From the NCBI GenBank assembly GCA_002167435.2, contig NHBR02000139.1:1-40375 (forward strand): a stretch of DNA of 40,375 bases. The letters run 5' to 3'. This document shows, piece after piece, positions 8,202 to 16,171 of the stretch (its first letter is position 1; the number at the start of each line of letters is the position of its first letter). A program made the position numbers and the translations under genes. A model generated the notes under the pieces. The model did no database searches. It saw only the letters and a list, made by a program, of their open reading frames with translations, and was not told where the DNA came from. This DNA comes from Allomuricauda sp. TMED12. Lineage in GTDB: Bacteria > Bacteroidota > Bacteroidia > Flavobacteriales > Flavobacteriaceae.

Positions 8202-8372
8202 ATGAAAAAACTATTACTTATTAAAGAAATATATTTGGAAGGGTTCCGTAATTTGGGCAACATCATATTGGAAAAATACTTTAAGGTATTTGCCTGGTTC
8301 AGCTTTATCATGTTCTTTATCGTGCTTTATGCATTTGTGTACAGAATAGCTACCGGCTTTCCGTTTGATTAA
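8202..8372 (+). CDS. Small single-pass membrane protein (DUF6747-like)
   Basis: 56 residues from the ATG at 8202 (MKKLLLIKEIYLEGFRNLG). An upstream ATG at 8175 is possible but adds only nine unremarkable residues. A basic amphipathic N-terminal helix is followed by a membrane span (about residues 27-47) and a short tail, RIATGFPFD. I recall very similar short proteins in many Flavobacteriaceae under the label DUF6747, but I cannot verify this. No function is known to me. It stands alone, with a strong terminator 20 bases after its stop, which supports it as a real transcription unit. The AACCTTTG near 8165-8172 is a near match to the -7 consensus. Confidence 0.7.
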   Translation: MKKLLLIKEIYLEGFRNLGNIILEKYFKVFAWFSFIMFFIVLYAFVYRIATGFPFD

Positions 8373-8391
8373 ATCAACCTAAGCTTTAAAG

Positions 8392-8436
8392 AACAGGAAA
8401 GCCCAGAGCGAAGTGCCTGGGCTTTCCTGTTTTATT
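8392..8436. terminator. Strong shared terminator between convergent genes
   Basis: A perfect 15-bp inverted repeat: AACAGGAAAGCCCAG (8392-8406) and CTGGGCTTTCCTGTT (8417-8431), with a 10-base loop, followed by TTTATT. It lies between the small membrane-protein gene (plus strand) and the DUF4837 gene (minus strand, stop at 8450). On the minus strand the stem is followed by CTTTAAAGC, so it could serve both directions. Confidence 0.88.
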
Positions 8437-8449
8437 CATGTTGGCTTTC

Positions 8450-9448
8450 CTAATCAGCCGATAAAGAGGAGTCAAATTTTATAGTTTTCAATATTGCCTC
8501 CAACTCGAACATATAATCTCTTTTTGCCTCGGAAGGGGCAAAGGTAAACCCTTCTATTACCATCTTTCTATTGTTTTCTTTGTCGTTGATGATGTATGTT
8601 AAAAATGGGCCCGCCATCGGGTATCCATGGATTTCCCAAACACCTTTTACCTCAGCGGCCTTTTTACCTCCTATTTCTGCAGGAAAAACATACGGGGCAA
8701 AAGCCTTCTCGGTAATCATATAAGTATTCTCATAAGGCCCGGGGATATATTTTTGGCCAATGGAATCTCGCATTCTTACAATATCCTCAACAAACGTGGA
8801 ATCGTTACTGAAGTAATCCCATGGCATTTCGTAAGCAATGATATTCATGGTTCCCTTCGGAATTTGGATATCCATCCAAACAAAGTCGTCTTCTCTTCTT
8901 CCCACCTTGTAAAGCGATGGAACATTAAGATGAATTCCAAGCTCTTCATCAAGAGCCTTGTCTTTGCTCAATGAACGCTCAAATCGTCTTTGGGCCTCGG
9001 CAATCTCATTGGCTTTGAATTCCTTTATGGCCTTTTCTGCCAAAGAATCAATATTTTTAATCAATACTTCCTCAGTTGGCCCTGTTACTACGGCCACTTT
9101 TTGCGGTTTTGAATATGCGTCGTCTTTTATATGTGCCAACGAGGTTGAATCTTGTTCCACATACAACAATGATCTAGAGTGGGTGGTGGTGCCTTTAAAA
9201 ACCTTTGGAGGTACTTGGGTAATGGTGAATTTAGGCTCTATTTGCGGCAAACCAATAATCTGAGCAGCAAATTCGTCCCTTATTTTCTCTCCTACCGGAC
9301 CTCTCCAAAGCTCGGTGTCCATAACAACCATCAAGGAGTTAATGCCCCCTGTGGATGGTGGAAGAAATTTTTCTTTTGGACCTGAATTGTTGCAGGCTCC
9401 AAACGCCAATAGAACTAAGGCGATTACTAGTGTTCCTAATTTTTTCAT
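8450..9448 (-). CDS. DUF4837 family lipoprotein
   Basis: 332 residues. The N-terminus MKKLGTLVIALVLLAFGAC is a lipoprotein signal with the lipidated cysteine at position 19. The body matches what I know of the Bacteroidetes-restricted family DUF4837: a phosphate-rich or Pro/Gly start, INSLMVVMDTELWRGPVGEKI near residue 36, a central helical stretch with repeated charged residues, and the segments WMDIQIPKGTMNIIAYEMPW and GVWEIHGYPMAGPFLTYI later. Length is typical. Function is unknown. It follows the transglycosylase gene by 12 bases and is probably co-transcribed with it, which suggests an envelope role. Identification of the family is from memory of these motifs. Confidence 0.85.
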   Translation of the reverse strand: MKKLGTLVIALVLLAFGACNNSGPKEKFLPPSTGGINSLMVVMDTELWRGPVGEKIRDEFAAQIIGLPQIEPKFTITQVPPKVFKGTTTHSRSLLYVEQDSTSLAHIKDDAYSKPQKVAVVTGPTEEVLIKNIDSLAEKAIKEFKANEIAEAQRRFERSLSKDKALDEELGIHLNVPSLYKVGRREDDFVWMDIQIPKGTMNIIAYEMPWDYFSNDSTFVEDIVRMRDSIGQKYIPGPYENTYMITEKAFAPYVFPAEIGGKKAAEVKGVWEIHGYPMAGPFLTYIINDKENNRKMVIEGFTFAPSEAKRDYMFELEAILKTIKFDSSLSAD

Positions 9449-9460
9449 CTTGTGTTAAAT

Positions 9461-11062
9461 TTACGAAGAACAATCGCACAATTTTAGTTTTGTGCCCGGT
9501 TTTAGATTATTCCCACTAATACCGTTCCATTCTCGTAAGTTTTCAATGGAAACTCCAGGGTATTTTTTCGAAATCGTCCAAAGGGAGTCTCCAGATCTAA
9601 CCGTGTGGATTTTTGAACCGTTCGCGACACTTCCCGATGATTTGGAACCTGTGCTTTTGGCAATTGTCTTGGCGATATAGGGTTTTCTTGGGAAAATCGT
9701 TAACCGTTGCCCTATTCTCAAGTTATTACTTCGAAGCCCATTCCACCTTTTTATCTGACTGACACCAACTCCGTATCGTTCGGCTATCTTGCCTAGATAA
9801 TCGCCGCTCCTTACCTTATACCTGATCTGGTCTTGAGCTTTTATCATGTTCGGCAATGGTTTTTCCAAAGAGTCAAGCTCTTTCTTCACAAATGCATAAA
9901 TCTCCTCTTCGTTGGATACGAACTTGCCTATTTTGGCTGTTGGCAATCGCAACGTATAATTTTTGCCTTCTACTTTCGGTATTATGTTCAACTTGTAAGC
10001 CGGATTCAACATTTCCAGTTCCTCCGTGCTAATGTCCACCAACTTGGAGATTTGGTCAAAAGTGATCAGGTTTTTAACATGAACCGTATCCGTTTCAAAA
10101 TACGGACGTTCTGCTTTTTTGTATTGTAATCCGTGTTCCTCGGCATATTCAAAAATGTACATCGTGGCCAAGAAAGCTGGAAGATATCCTGCTGTTTCAC
10201 GTGGAAGAAACGGCCTAATGTTCCAATAATTTTCATACCCGCCAGAACGCCGAATAGCTTTGTTTACGTTTCCTGGGCCTGAATTATATGCTGCCAAAGC
10301 CAAATCCCAATCCCCAAAAATGCCATACAATCTGGAAAGGTATTTGCTCGCCGCCTTTGTTGCCATGATAGGGTCGTGTCTTTCGTCCACATAGCTGCTC
10401 ACATCCAGCCCGTACATTTTTCCCGTGCTGTACATAAACTGCCAAAGCCCTTTGGCACCCACTCTGGAACGTGCCTTTGGATTAAGGGCAGATTCCACAA
10501 TGGCCAAATACTTTATTTCCAAGGGAATGTTTTGGTTGTCGAGCTCCTGTTCAAACAAGGGAAAGTAAAATTGGCTAGCGGTCATCATGCGTTGCATTAA
10601 GTCTCTTCTTCGTGTCAAAAAAGATTTGATCACACTCTCCAAAGATGAATTATACGTAATGTTGAAAGGGGTTTTTGCATCCATTCGAGCCAAACGAGCC
10701 TTCAACGTGTCAGTTGGCAAATCCACTACAAAAATGGAGTCTTGTTCGGGACCCTTCTGAATCTCCAACAACATATCGCTAAACAAATCTGCATTGTTGT
10801 GGAGCTCGTTCAGCCAAAGGCTGTCGTACTTCCATGCCTCTTCTAAATCGCGCAATCTAAACTTACCGTTCTCTTGCGTTTCCAAGGCCATAAGCTGACC
10901 ATCAATTTTAATATTGGATACCGAAATAGTTGCCTTTTCATCTTCTTGAAGCAAAGTGGAATCCTTCCCTGCATTAGGTGTCACATCTTCTTGTTGCGCA
11001 CTTAGATAGGAGGTCGTGGACAGTAAGGCCGCGAAAACAACTATTTTCAATTTTTGGTTCAT
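9461..11062 (-). CDS. mltD: Membrane-bound lytic murein transglycosylase D-like, with two LysM domains
   Basis: 533 residues from the ATG at 11062, which starts a signal peptide (MNQKLKIVVFAALLSTTSYLSAQ). An ATG at 11143 in the same frame is rejected because a promoter element lies inside that extension. The SLT (goose-lysozyme-like) domain covers about residues 155-330: catalytic glutamate E190 in AIVESALNP, then GAKGLWQFMYSTGK and AAYNSGPGNV. Two LysM modules follow (about 415-458 and 485-530), each with the vRSGDxLxxIa pattern, ending in CDCSS. The enzyme cleaves murein glycan strands with 1,6-anhydro product formation. No lipobox is seen, unlike E. coli MltD. DUF4837 is 12 bases downstream. 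A parS-like sequence lies inside the gene at 10193-10208. Confidence 0.93.
   Translation of the reverse strand: MNQKLKIVVFAALLSTTSYLSAQQEDVTPNAGKDSTLLQEDEKATISVSNIKIDGQLMALETQENGKFRLRDLEEAWKYDSLWLNELHNNADLFSDMLLEIQKGPEQDSIFVVDLPTDTLKARLARMDAKTPFNITYNSSLESVIKSFLTRRRDLMQRMMTASQFYFPLFEQELDNQNIPLEIKYLAIVESALNPKARSRVGAKGLWQFMYSTGKMYGLDVSSYVDERHDPIMATKAASKYLSRLYGIFGDWDLALAAYNSGPGNVNKAIRRSGGYENYWNIRPFLPRETAGYLPAFLATMYIFEYAEEHGLQYKKAERPYFETDTVHVKNLITFDQISKLVDISTEELEMLNPAYKLNIIPKVEGKNYTLRLPTAKIGKFVSNEEEIYAFVKKELDSLEKPLPNMIKAQDQIRYKVRSGDYLGKIAERYGVGVSQIKRWNGLRSNNLRIGQRLTIFPRKPYIAKTIAKSTGSKSSGSVANGSKIHTVRSGDSLWTISKKYPGVSIENLREWNGISGNNLKPGTKLKLCDCSS
10193..10208. other. Degenerate parS-like site inside mltD
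   Basis: TGTTTCACGTGGAAGA matches 14 of 16 positions of the perfect palindrome TGTTCCACGTGGAACA seen near mnmG. It sits inside a coding gene, so it may be chance, but the CACGTGGAA core and the TGTT flank are both kept. Confidence 0.35.
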
Positions 11063-11124
11063 TTGGACAAGGTTTGATTTTTGGGGCGAACTAAAATGGT
11101 CTTTTTTTCTGAGATAGTAAAGCC

Positions 11125-11132
11125 CAAAGATA
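11125..11132 (-). promoter_or_regulatory. -7 element TATCTTTG for mltD
   Basis: Perfect TAnnTTTG match on the minus strand, giving a predicted leader of about 55 bases before the mltD ATG at 11062. It lies between the pgk stop and mltD, so mltD can be transcribed independently of pgk. Confidence 0.45.
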
Positions 11133-11180
11133 AAATTATCCATCTTTTAACGTTTGCCTCAATAACTCATAACGTGAGAC

Positions 11181-12371
11181 TTAGCCTAATATTGCAGCGA
11201 TTCCTGGCAAGGTTTTGCCTTCCAGGCTTTCCAACATGGCTCCACCTCCTGTAGATACGTAACTTACTTTGTCCTCGAATCCGAATTGCTTTACAGCGGC
11301 AACGGAATCTCCTCCACCTACCAAGGAGAATGCTCCGCCTTGGGTGGCTTCATCAATATAATTACCTACGGCAATGGTTCCTTTGGCAAAGTTTTCCATT
11401 TCAAAAACACCAACAGGGCCATTCCACAAAATAGTTTTAGATGCCAGAATCACTTGTTTGAAGATTTCCAAAGTTTTTGGACCAGCGTCCAGCCCTTGCC
11501 ATCCATCAGGGATTTTATCCACATCAACAAATTGGGTATTGGCGCCATTATCAAAGTCATCGGCCGCCAAAACATCTACAGGCAAATATACTTGTACGTT
11601 TTTGGCCTCGGCTTGTTTAAGAATGTTCAAGGCAAGCTCCATTTTATCATCCTCGCAGATGGAATCTCCTACTTTACCTCCCTTTGCCTTCACAAAAGTA
11701 TAGGTCATACCCCCTCCTATGATCAGGTTGTCGACTTTGTCCAATATGTTTTCGATGATGGTGATTTTGGAGGATACTTTGGCCCCACCCAAAATGGCGG
11801 TTACGGGCTTTTCCCCTGTTTCCATCACTTTGTCTATCGCTTTGATTTCTTTGGCCAGGAGGTAGCCGAAGCATTTGTTCCCCGGAAAAAATTTGGCCAC
11901 AATGGTCGTTGAGGCGTGTGCACGGTGAGCGGTACCAAAGGCATCGTTCACATAGATGTCTCCGTGCTTAGATAATTGCTCGGCAAAAGCTTCATCCCCG
12001 GCCTCTTCTTCGGCATGAAAACGAAGATTCTCCAATAAAAGCACCTCTCCACTTTGCAATCCTGCAACAGCTTCATCAGCCTTGGCACCAACACAATCTT
12101 CTGCAAATTTTACCTGTACGCCTATAATCTCGGATACGGTTTCGGTGATGTGGGCAAGGGACATATCAGGATTTACCTTTCCTTTTGGTCTGCCTAAGTG
12201 ACTCATTAAAACAGCGGAACCGCCATCTTCCAAAACTTTGAGTATACTAGGTTTTGCAGCATCAATACGGCTGGTATCCGTAACGTTGAAATCGCCATCC
12301 AACGGCACGTTGAAATCAACTCTGATCAATGCCTTTTTTCCTTCGAAATTAAAGTCGTCTATCGTCTTCAT
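11181..12371 (-). CDS. pgk: Phosphoglycerate kinase
   Basis: 396 residues, the normal bacterial length. Visible motifs: RVDFNVPLD near residue 17 (3-phosphoglycerate binding), MSHLGRPKG (about 58-66), [12 protein letters not shown], the AHRAHAST loop, GGAKVSSKI (about 200) and GGGDSVAAV with STGGGAMLE at the C-terminus (nucleotide-binding and hinge region). It transfers the acyl phosphate of 1,3-bisphosphoglycerate to ADP in glycolysis, and the reverse in gluconeogenesis, in the cytoplasm. It is transcribed divergently from holB. A perfect TACATTTG -7 element stands 25 bases before its ATG. mltD follows after 118 bases. Confidence 0.98.
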   Translation of the reverse strand: MKTIDDFNFEGKKALIRVDFNVPLDGDFNVTDTSRIDAAKPSILKVLEDGGSAVLMSHLGRPKGKVNPDMSLAHITETVSEIIGVQVKFAEDCVGAKADEAVAGLQSGEVLLLENLRFHAEEEAGDEAFAEQLSKHGDIYVNDAFGTAHRAHASTTIVAKFFPGNKCFGYLLAKEIKAIDKVMETGEKPVTAILGGAKVSSKITIIENILDKVDNLIIGGGMTYTFVKAKGGKVGDSICEDDKMELALNILKQAEAKNVQVYLPVDVLAADDFDNGANTQFVDVDKIPDGWQGLDAGPKTLEIFKQVILASKTILWNGPVGVFEMENFAKGTIAVGNYIDEATQGGAFSLVGGGDSVAAVKQFGFEDKVSYVSTGGGAMLESLEGKTLPGIAAILG

Positions 12372-12396
12372 GTAGTGTGTTCTTTTTTGAGAGTCT

Positions 12397-12404
12397 CAAA
12401 TGTA
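12397..12404 (-). promoter_or_regulatory. -7 element TACATTTG for pgk
   Basis: Perfect TAnnTTTG match on the minus strand, 25 bases from the pgk ATG. The same octamer stands before glnS. No TTTG -33 box is evident. Confidence 0.5.
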
Positions 12405-12541
12405 AAGATTTCCTTCTTTTTCCATGGTTTGAGAAGCTTATTATTTTAAAGATTCACGGTTTTTAACCTTTTTGGTTTGATATGTTATAGAGGCAAATTT
12501 CCAGACAAGTGCCTCCTACCAAACTTCAGCACTTAAAAATG

Positions 12542-12549
12542 TATCTTTG
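12542..12549 (+). promoter_or_regulatory. -7 element TATCTTTG for holB
   Basis: Perfect TAnnTTTG match that ends only 4 bases before the chosen holB ATG at 12554. Transcription would begin about at the start codon, so the holB mRNA would be leaderless or start just inside the gene. Confidence 0.45.
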
Positions 12550-12553
12550 GAAC

Positions 12554-13705
12554 ATGCTTTTTAAAAATGTTTTAGGTCTCGAGCACATCAAAAACCATTT
12601 GGTGACCACCGCGGAAACGGGTCGCGTGGCCCATGCGCAATTGTTTGTAGGTCCTGAAGGTTCCGGAGTGCTGCCCATGGCGCTTGCATACGCCCAATAT
12701 TTACTCTGCGGTAATACAGGTGGTGAAAATGATGGGGGAAACACGGTTTGTAATACCAAATGCAATTCCTTGACGCACCCAGACCTACATTTTGCTTTCC
12801 CGGTTTCAAATTCTGATAAGGTAAAATCCCATGCGGTGAGCGACCACTATTTAGAGGAGTGGCGACATTTCGTAAAAGAGCAGCCCTATGGCAACCTATT
12901 TGATTGGTACCGACAAATTGGCATTGAAAAAAAACAGGGGCAAATTGGGGTTGATGAGGCCCAGGACATGGTTAAAAAGCTATCGTTGAAATCTTACGAA
13001 GGAGGGTACAAAATCCTCATTGTTTGGATGGCGGAAAAGATGAATATTTCCGCAGCCAACAAACTCTTAAAATTGATTGAGGAACCTCCCAATAAAACAG
13101 TATTACTTCTTTTGGCGGAAGATGAAGAACAAATAATCAACACTATTCGTTCGAGGTGCCAAATTTTGAATTTTCCTCCTCTTCCAGAGCAAGTTATTAC
13201 CGATGAGCTTTTACTAAAGGGTGTCGGCCAGACCGAGGCACTTACCATTGCCCTGGAGGCAAACGGTAACTTCAATAAAGCGCTTGATCTGCTGAACAAA
13301 GATTCAGAGGACTTGGTTTTTGAGCGTTGGTTTGTGCAATGGGTGCGAAGCGCTTTTAAGGCCAAGGGCAACAAAGGGGCTATTCAGGAATTGATACTGT
13401 GGAGCGAAGAGGTGGCCAAAACTGGACGCGAAGTCCAAAAAAAATTCTTGAACTACTGTCTCACCATGATACGGCAAGCACTATTGCTCAATTATAATGC
13501 GAATGAGCTGGTATACGCCAAAGTGCATCTGGAGGGTTTTGACCTGAAGAAATTCGCCCCTTTTGTACATGAAAACAATATTTTGGATATTGTAAAGGAG
13601 TTGGAACAGGCAATTTTTCATGTGGAACGTAACGGAAACTCCAAATTGATTTTTACTGACCTGTCCATTAAACTTACGCGGCTTTTGCATGCAAAAGCTG
13701 CATAA
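12554..13705 (+). CDS. holB: DNA polymerase III subunit delta prime (clamp-loader subunit)
   Basis: 383 residues from the ATG at 12554 (MLFKNVLGLEHIKNHL). A longer frame from 12509 is rejected because it spans the promoter element. The AAA+ fold is recognisable: VGPEGSGVLPMALAYAQYLL at the Walker A position lacks the lysine, as expected for delta prime, which does not hydrolyse ATP. Cysteines C52, C66 and C70 follow as a zinc-binding remnant. KILIVWMAEKMNISAANKLLKLIEEPP (about 155-182) is the Walker B/sensor region, and TIRSRCQILNFPPL holds the SRC motif. The subunit helps load the beta clamp at the replication fork. It leads a plus-strand run with four small membrane-protein genes; DoxX starts 13 bases after its stop. 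Confidence 0.93.
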   Translation: MLFKNVLGLEHIKNHLVTTAETGRVAHAQLFVGPEGSGVLPMALAYAQYLLCGNTGGENDGGNTVCNTKCNSLTHPDLHFAFPVSNSDKVKSHAVSDHYLEEWRHFVKEQPYGNLFDWYRQIGIEKKQGQIGVDEAQDMVKKLSLKSYEGGYKILIVWMAEKMNISAANKLLKLIEEPPNKTVLLLLAEDEEQIINTIRSRCQILNFPPLPEQVITDELLLKGVGQTEALTIALEANGNFNKALDLLNKDSEDLVFERWFVQWVRSAFKAKGNKGAIQELILWSEEVAKTGREVQKKFLNYCLTMIRQALLLNYNANELVYAKVHLEGFDLKKFAPFVHENNILDIVKELEQAIFHVERNGNSKLIFTDLSIKLTRLLHAKAA

Positions 13706-13718
13706 ATAAAAACTTACC

Positions 13719-14114
13719 ATGAACAATTTATTTTCGAATGCTACAGAAATTCTAATACTGGTGTTTTTGACCATCACCTTTTTACAGAGCGGAATTGATA
13801 AAATTTTAGATTGGAAAGGCAATTTAGAATGGTTGACCGGACATTTTGCAAAATCTATTTTTAAAGGAACAGTTCCTGTGCTTCTCAGTATTATTTTGGT
13901 GCTTGAAATGCTCTCTGGAATCCTCTCTGGCGTAGGTGTTTTTCAATTTGCCATTGATGGGGAAACCGTATATGGTTTTTATGGGGCAATACTTGCGGCC
14001 ATTACTTTATTGATGTTGTTATTGGGACAACGGGTTGCCAAAGACTATGCAGGGGCACAAACCATTGTCGTGTATTTGATTCCCACAATTTTCTTGTTGT
14101 ATTTGATGCAATAA
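13719..14114 (+). CDS. DoxX-family membrane protein
   Basis: 131 residues with four predicted membrane helices (about 7-24, 47-67, 78-98 and 110-129), the layout of DoxX/MauE-like proteins. The first helix carries LQSGIDKILDWKGN, close to the family's FlxsGxxKlxd.xg signature, and the third loop ends in GQRVAKDYAGA. DoxX-like proteins are linked to quinone or thiol redox chemistry in a few bacteria, but most, including this one, have no assigned role. It starts 13 bases after holB and is probably in the same transcript. Confidence 0.75.
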   Translation: MNNLFSNATEILILVFLTITFLQSGIDKILDWKGNLEWLTGHFAKSIFKGTVPVLLSIILVLEMLSGILSGVGVFQFAIDGETVYGFYGAILAAITLLMLLLGQRVAKDYAGAQTIVVYLIPTIFLLYLMQ

Positions 14115-14127
14115 AATTATTCTGAAC

Positions 14128-14583
14128 ATGATTCTTGAGCCCAACCAGAGACCAGAACTTTCCGGTAAAACCAAAGATTCCTATAATCAATTTGAACGAT
14201 TGATTCTTGAAATCAGAAAAAAGAATGTCCCCGAAAAAATCGAATTGATTATCAACAAGCATATAACACAACTAAATTCGGTTACGGATTCCGATAAAAC
14301 CTTGAGGGTCCAAATCCGAAAAGAGCAATCCAAAATTGTTGGTATGTTGGCCCAAAAACTAAAGATCGTGCCCATAAATTACTATCGGAAAACTTGGTTT
14401 GTTCTTGGTATGACAACCTTTGGGCTTCCGATCGGTGCTGCTTTGGGGCTCAGTCTAGGAAACATGGCGTTTTTGGGAATAGGTTTGCCCGTGGGTATGT
14501 CCATTGGCCTTGGGATAGGAGCCAGTATGGACAAAAAAGCTTTTGAAGAAGGCAGGCAACTTGATATTGAATTAAAGATGTAA
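14128..14583 (+). CDS. Hypothetical protein with a glycine-rich double membrane hairpin
   Basis: 151 residues. I do not recognise the family. The first 90 residues are soluble, charged and helical, with HITQLNSVTDSDKTLRVQIR in the middle. Two hydrophobic, glycine-rich segments follow (about 93-110, FVLGMTTFGLPIGAALGLSLG, and 112-132, MAFLGIGLPVGMSIGLGIGAS), separated by a very short turn. This suggests a re-entrant or two-helix hairpin near the C-terminus. It begins 13 bases after the DoxX stop and is followed 2 bases later by the next gene, so it belongs to this small membrane-protein operon. Confidence 0.72.
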   Translation: MILEPNQRPELSGKTKDSYNQFERLILEIRKKNVPEKIELIINKHITQLNSVTDSDKTLRVQIRKEQSKIVGMLAQKLKIVPINYYRKTWFVLGMTTFGLPIGAALGLSLGNMAFLGIGLPVGMSIGLGIGASMDKKAFEEGRQLDIELKM

Positions 14584-14585
14584 GG

Positions 14586-14768
14586 ATGTTTGGCAAAAAA
14601 GCAATTGCCCCTTTGGTGCCCATCCTCATCAGCTTGGTTTTATTTGTTTTCAATCTTTTTGAATTAAAGAAAAGCAATAGTGCCATATGGGGTATGGTTT
14701 CCAACCTTTTATTGATTGTGGCCATGATTTTTGTTATGATTGGGAACAAGAAAAAGTCAAAAGAATAG
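14586..14768 (+). CDS. Small two-helix membrane protein, hypothetical
   Basis: 60 residues. The ATG comes 2 bases after the stop of the preceding gene. Two predicted membrane helices (about 8-25 and 36-53) are joined by the polar stretch ELKKSNSAIWG, and the tail is strongly basic (GNKKKSKE). The size and spacing argue for a real, translationally coupled gene, but I do not recognise a family. Confidence 0.6.
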   Translation: MFGKKAIAPLVPILISLVLFVFNLFELKKSNSAIWGMVSNLLLIVAMIFVMIGNKKKSKE

Positions 14769-14790
14769 CTATAACTTATCAATCAAAAAA

Positions 14791-15369
14791 ATGAACAAAC
14801 AATCAAAAAAAACGGAAGTCTTACCCGTTGATTCTATTTTAACCGCACAAGCTGGCCTTCGAAAGGGTTACGGCGATGGTGCATTAGGTGTAATTTCTTC
14901 AGGGACGGTTTGGTTGATTGCCGCTTTGATCGCCTTCTTTGTTTCTTCACAAACTGCTATATGGACCTTGTTTTTTGGTGGAATGCTCATCCACCCTTTC
15001 GGTCTATTATTGGCTAAACTTATGGGCATACCTGGAAGTCATTCTAAGCAAAATCCGTTGGGTAAACTTGTTATGGAAGGGACCATATTTATGCTGATGT
15101 GCATTCCCTTGGCCCTGCTTCTTTCGTTTCAGAACCATGCTTGGTTTTTTCAGGGCATGCTGTTGATTATTGGTGGCCGGTACTTAACATTTTCCACGCT
15201 TTACGGCATAAAAGTCTATTGGGTTTTGGGCGGGGTTTTGGGTGCTACGGCATTTGCTTTATTTTTCTTGAACGGGAATCCGGCAATCTCTGCACTATCT
15301 GGTTCGATAATAGAACTCGGTTTTGGAATTTTTCTTTTTCTATCGTTTAAGAAGAAGCAATCACAATGA
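14791..15369 (+). CDS. Multi-pass membrane protein (DUF7010-like)
   Basis: 192 residues from the ATG at 14791 (MNKQSKKTEVLPVD), which follows an A-rich tract. A TTG/ATG further up would overlap the preceding gene and adds no conserved sequence. After a polar start come about six hydrophobic segments, with SGTVWLIAALIAFFV, GGMLIHPFGLLLAKLMGI (about 80-97) and a basic tail SFKKKQSQ. The IxPxGLLxAKL pattern resembles what I recall of family DUF7010, but I am not certain. It is the last gene of the holB run. The terminator at 15371-15396 follows directly. Confidence 0.65.
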   Translation: MNKQSKKTEVLPVDSILTAQAGLRKGYGDGALGVISSGTVWLIAALIAFFVSSQTAIWTLFFGGMLIHPFGLLLAKLMGIPGSHSKQNPLGKLVMEGTIFMLMCIPLALLLSFQNHAWFFQGMLLIIGGRYLTFSTLYGIKVYWVLGGVLGATAFALFFLNGNPAISALSGSIIELGFGIFLFLSFKKKQSQ

Positions 15370-15370
15370 A

Positions 15371-15398
15371 CAAAAAACCCACTCAAAATGAGTGGGCC
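15371..15398 (-). terminator. Intrinsic terminator for the OmpH-like gene, also ends the holB run
   Basis: CCCACTCA (15378-15385) and TGAGTGGG (15389-15396) form a perfect 8-bp stem with an AAA loop. On the minus strand the stem is followed by a run of six T, a good intrinsic terminator 29 bases after the OmpH-like stop. On the plus strand there is only a short CCTT, so action in that direction is less sure. Confidence 0.85.
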
Positions 15399-15424
15399 TT
15401 CAAAATTTAATTATTGTAACGAGT

Positions 15425-15931
15425 TTAATTCTCGTACTTGTCGTTCAAAATGGAAAGGATGGCATCGGTTACATCCTTAGTTTCGTCACCATAAATTACG
15501 GACCCGCTTTCACCGCCTCCAAGAATATAGGTGTATCCATTGGCCTTACCGTATTCTCTGATTTCTTTTTTCACCTTTTTAACCAAGGTATCCATTTCGG
15601 CTTGACTGATTTGTTGCAATTGTTGCTCTTCTTGCTGGAGTTGTTGACCCACTCGTTGCCCACGTTGTTGTAACAGGGAATATTCTTCTTGTGCCTTTTG
15701 CTGGGACATGCTCTGTGCTTTTGTTTGGAATTGTTGCAACTCCATTTGAAAAGCTTGAGAAATACTGTCCCGTTTTTTGTTCATGGCTTCGGCCTTTGTT
15801 TTGAATCTGGCATCGACATCGATTTTCTCTTGATATTCATCCATGATCTTTACGCTATCCACAAATGCAATTTTGTTTTGCTGACATGCCATGGCGGTTA
15901 TGGCGATAGCAAGAACTACTAATTTTTTCAT
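15425..15931 (-). CDS. OmpH/Skp-family periplasmic chaperone-like lipoprotein
   Basis: 168 residues. The start MKKLVVLAIAITAMAC puts a cysteine at position 16 in a lipoprotein-like context (AMAC). The next segment, KIAFVDSVKIMDEYQEKIDVDARF, is the OmpH/Skp N-terminal strand. A long Gln-rich coiled coil (about 50-115, with repeated QQ) forms the tentacle region, and the C-terminus (GYTYILGGGESGSVIYGDETKDVTDAIL) is the returning beta body. Skp holds unfolded outer-membrane proteins in the periplasm. Canonical Skp is soluble, so a lipid anchor, if real, would tether it. It has its own TATTTTTG promoter element and terminator and so appears monocistronic. Confidence 0.88.
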   Translation of the reverse strand: MKKLVVLAIAITAMACQQNKIAFVDSVKIMDEYQEKIDVDARFKTKAEAMNKKRDSISQAFQMELQQFQTKAQSMSQQKAQEEYSLLQQRGQRVGQQLQQEEQQLQQISQAEMDTLVKKVKKEIREYGKANGYTYILGGGESGSVIYGDETKDVTDAILSILNDKYEN

Positions 15932-15952
15932 CTTTTACTTTTTATTGATGCG

Positions 15953-15960
15953 CAAAAATA
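15953..15960 (-). promoter_or_regulatory. -7 element TATTTTTG for the OmpH-like gene
   Basis: Perfect TAnnTTTG match on the minus strand, 21 bases before the ATG at 15931. The rest of the gap up to 16171 holds one weak inverted repeat (AAACCC 16015-16020 with GGGTTT 16040-16045) and no gene. Confidence 0.45.
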
Positions 15961-16171
15961 GAAAAGCTTTTGGAAAGGAGGTCATTAACTTTATACGATG
16001 TGAAATTTAATCGGAAACCCTTTATAAGAAATCTTTATGGGGTTTGACAAATCCATTGAAAAAATTTATTTTAAAGGCTTTTAGAAACGGGGCGATTTAA
16101 CCGAATTTTTTTTATTCAATAGAATTGCACACCTTGTGCCTGTTTCGGGCCACAACGGGCTTTAGAATGGC

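Noticed and set aside
11063..11143. Longer N-terminus for the lytic transglycosylase starting at 11143
   Set aside because: It would place 27 polar residues before a good signal peptide, and a perfect -7 element lies within it.
11286..11912. 208-codon plus-strand frame inside pgk
   Set aside because: Shadow of phosphoglycerate kinase; its composition (many Phe, Gly, Tyr) is that of an antisense frame and no motif is present.
12509..12553. Longer N-terminus for holB starting at 12509
   Set aside because: The extension spans the TATCTTTG promoter element and adds 15 residues not expected in delta prime proteins.
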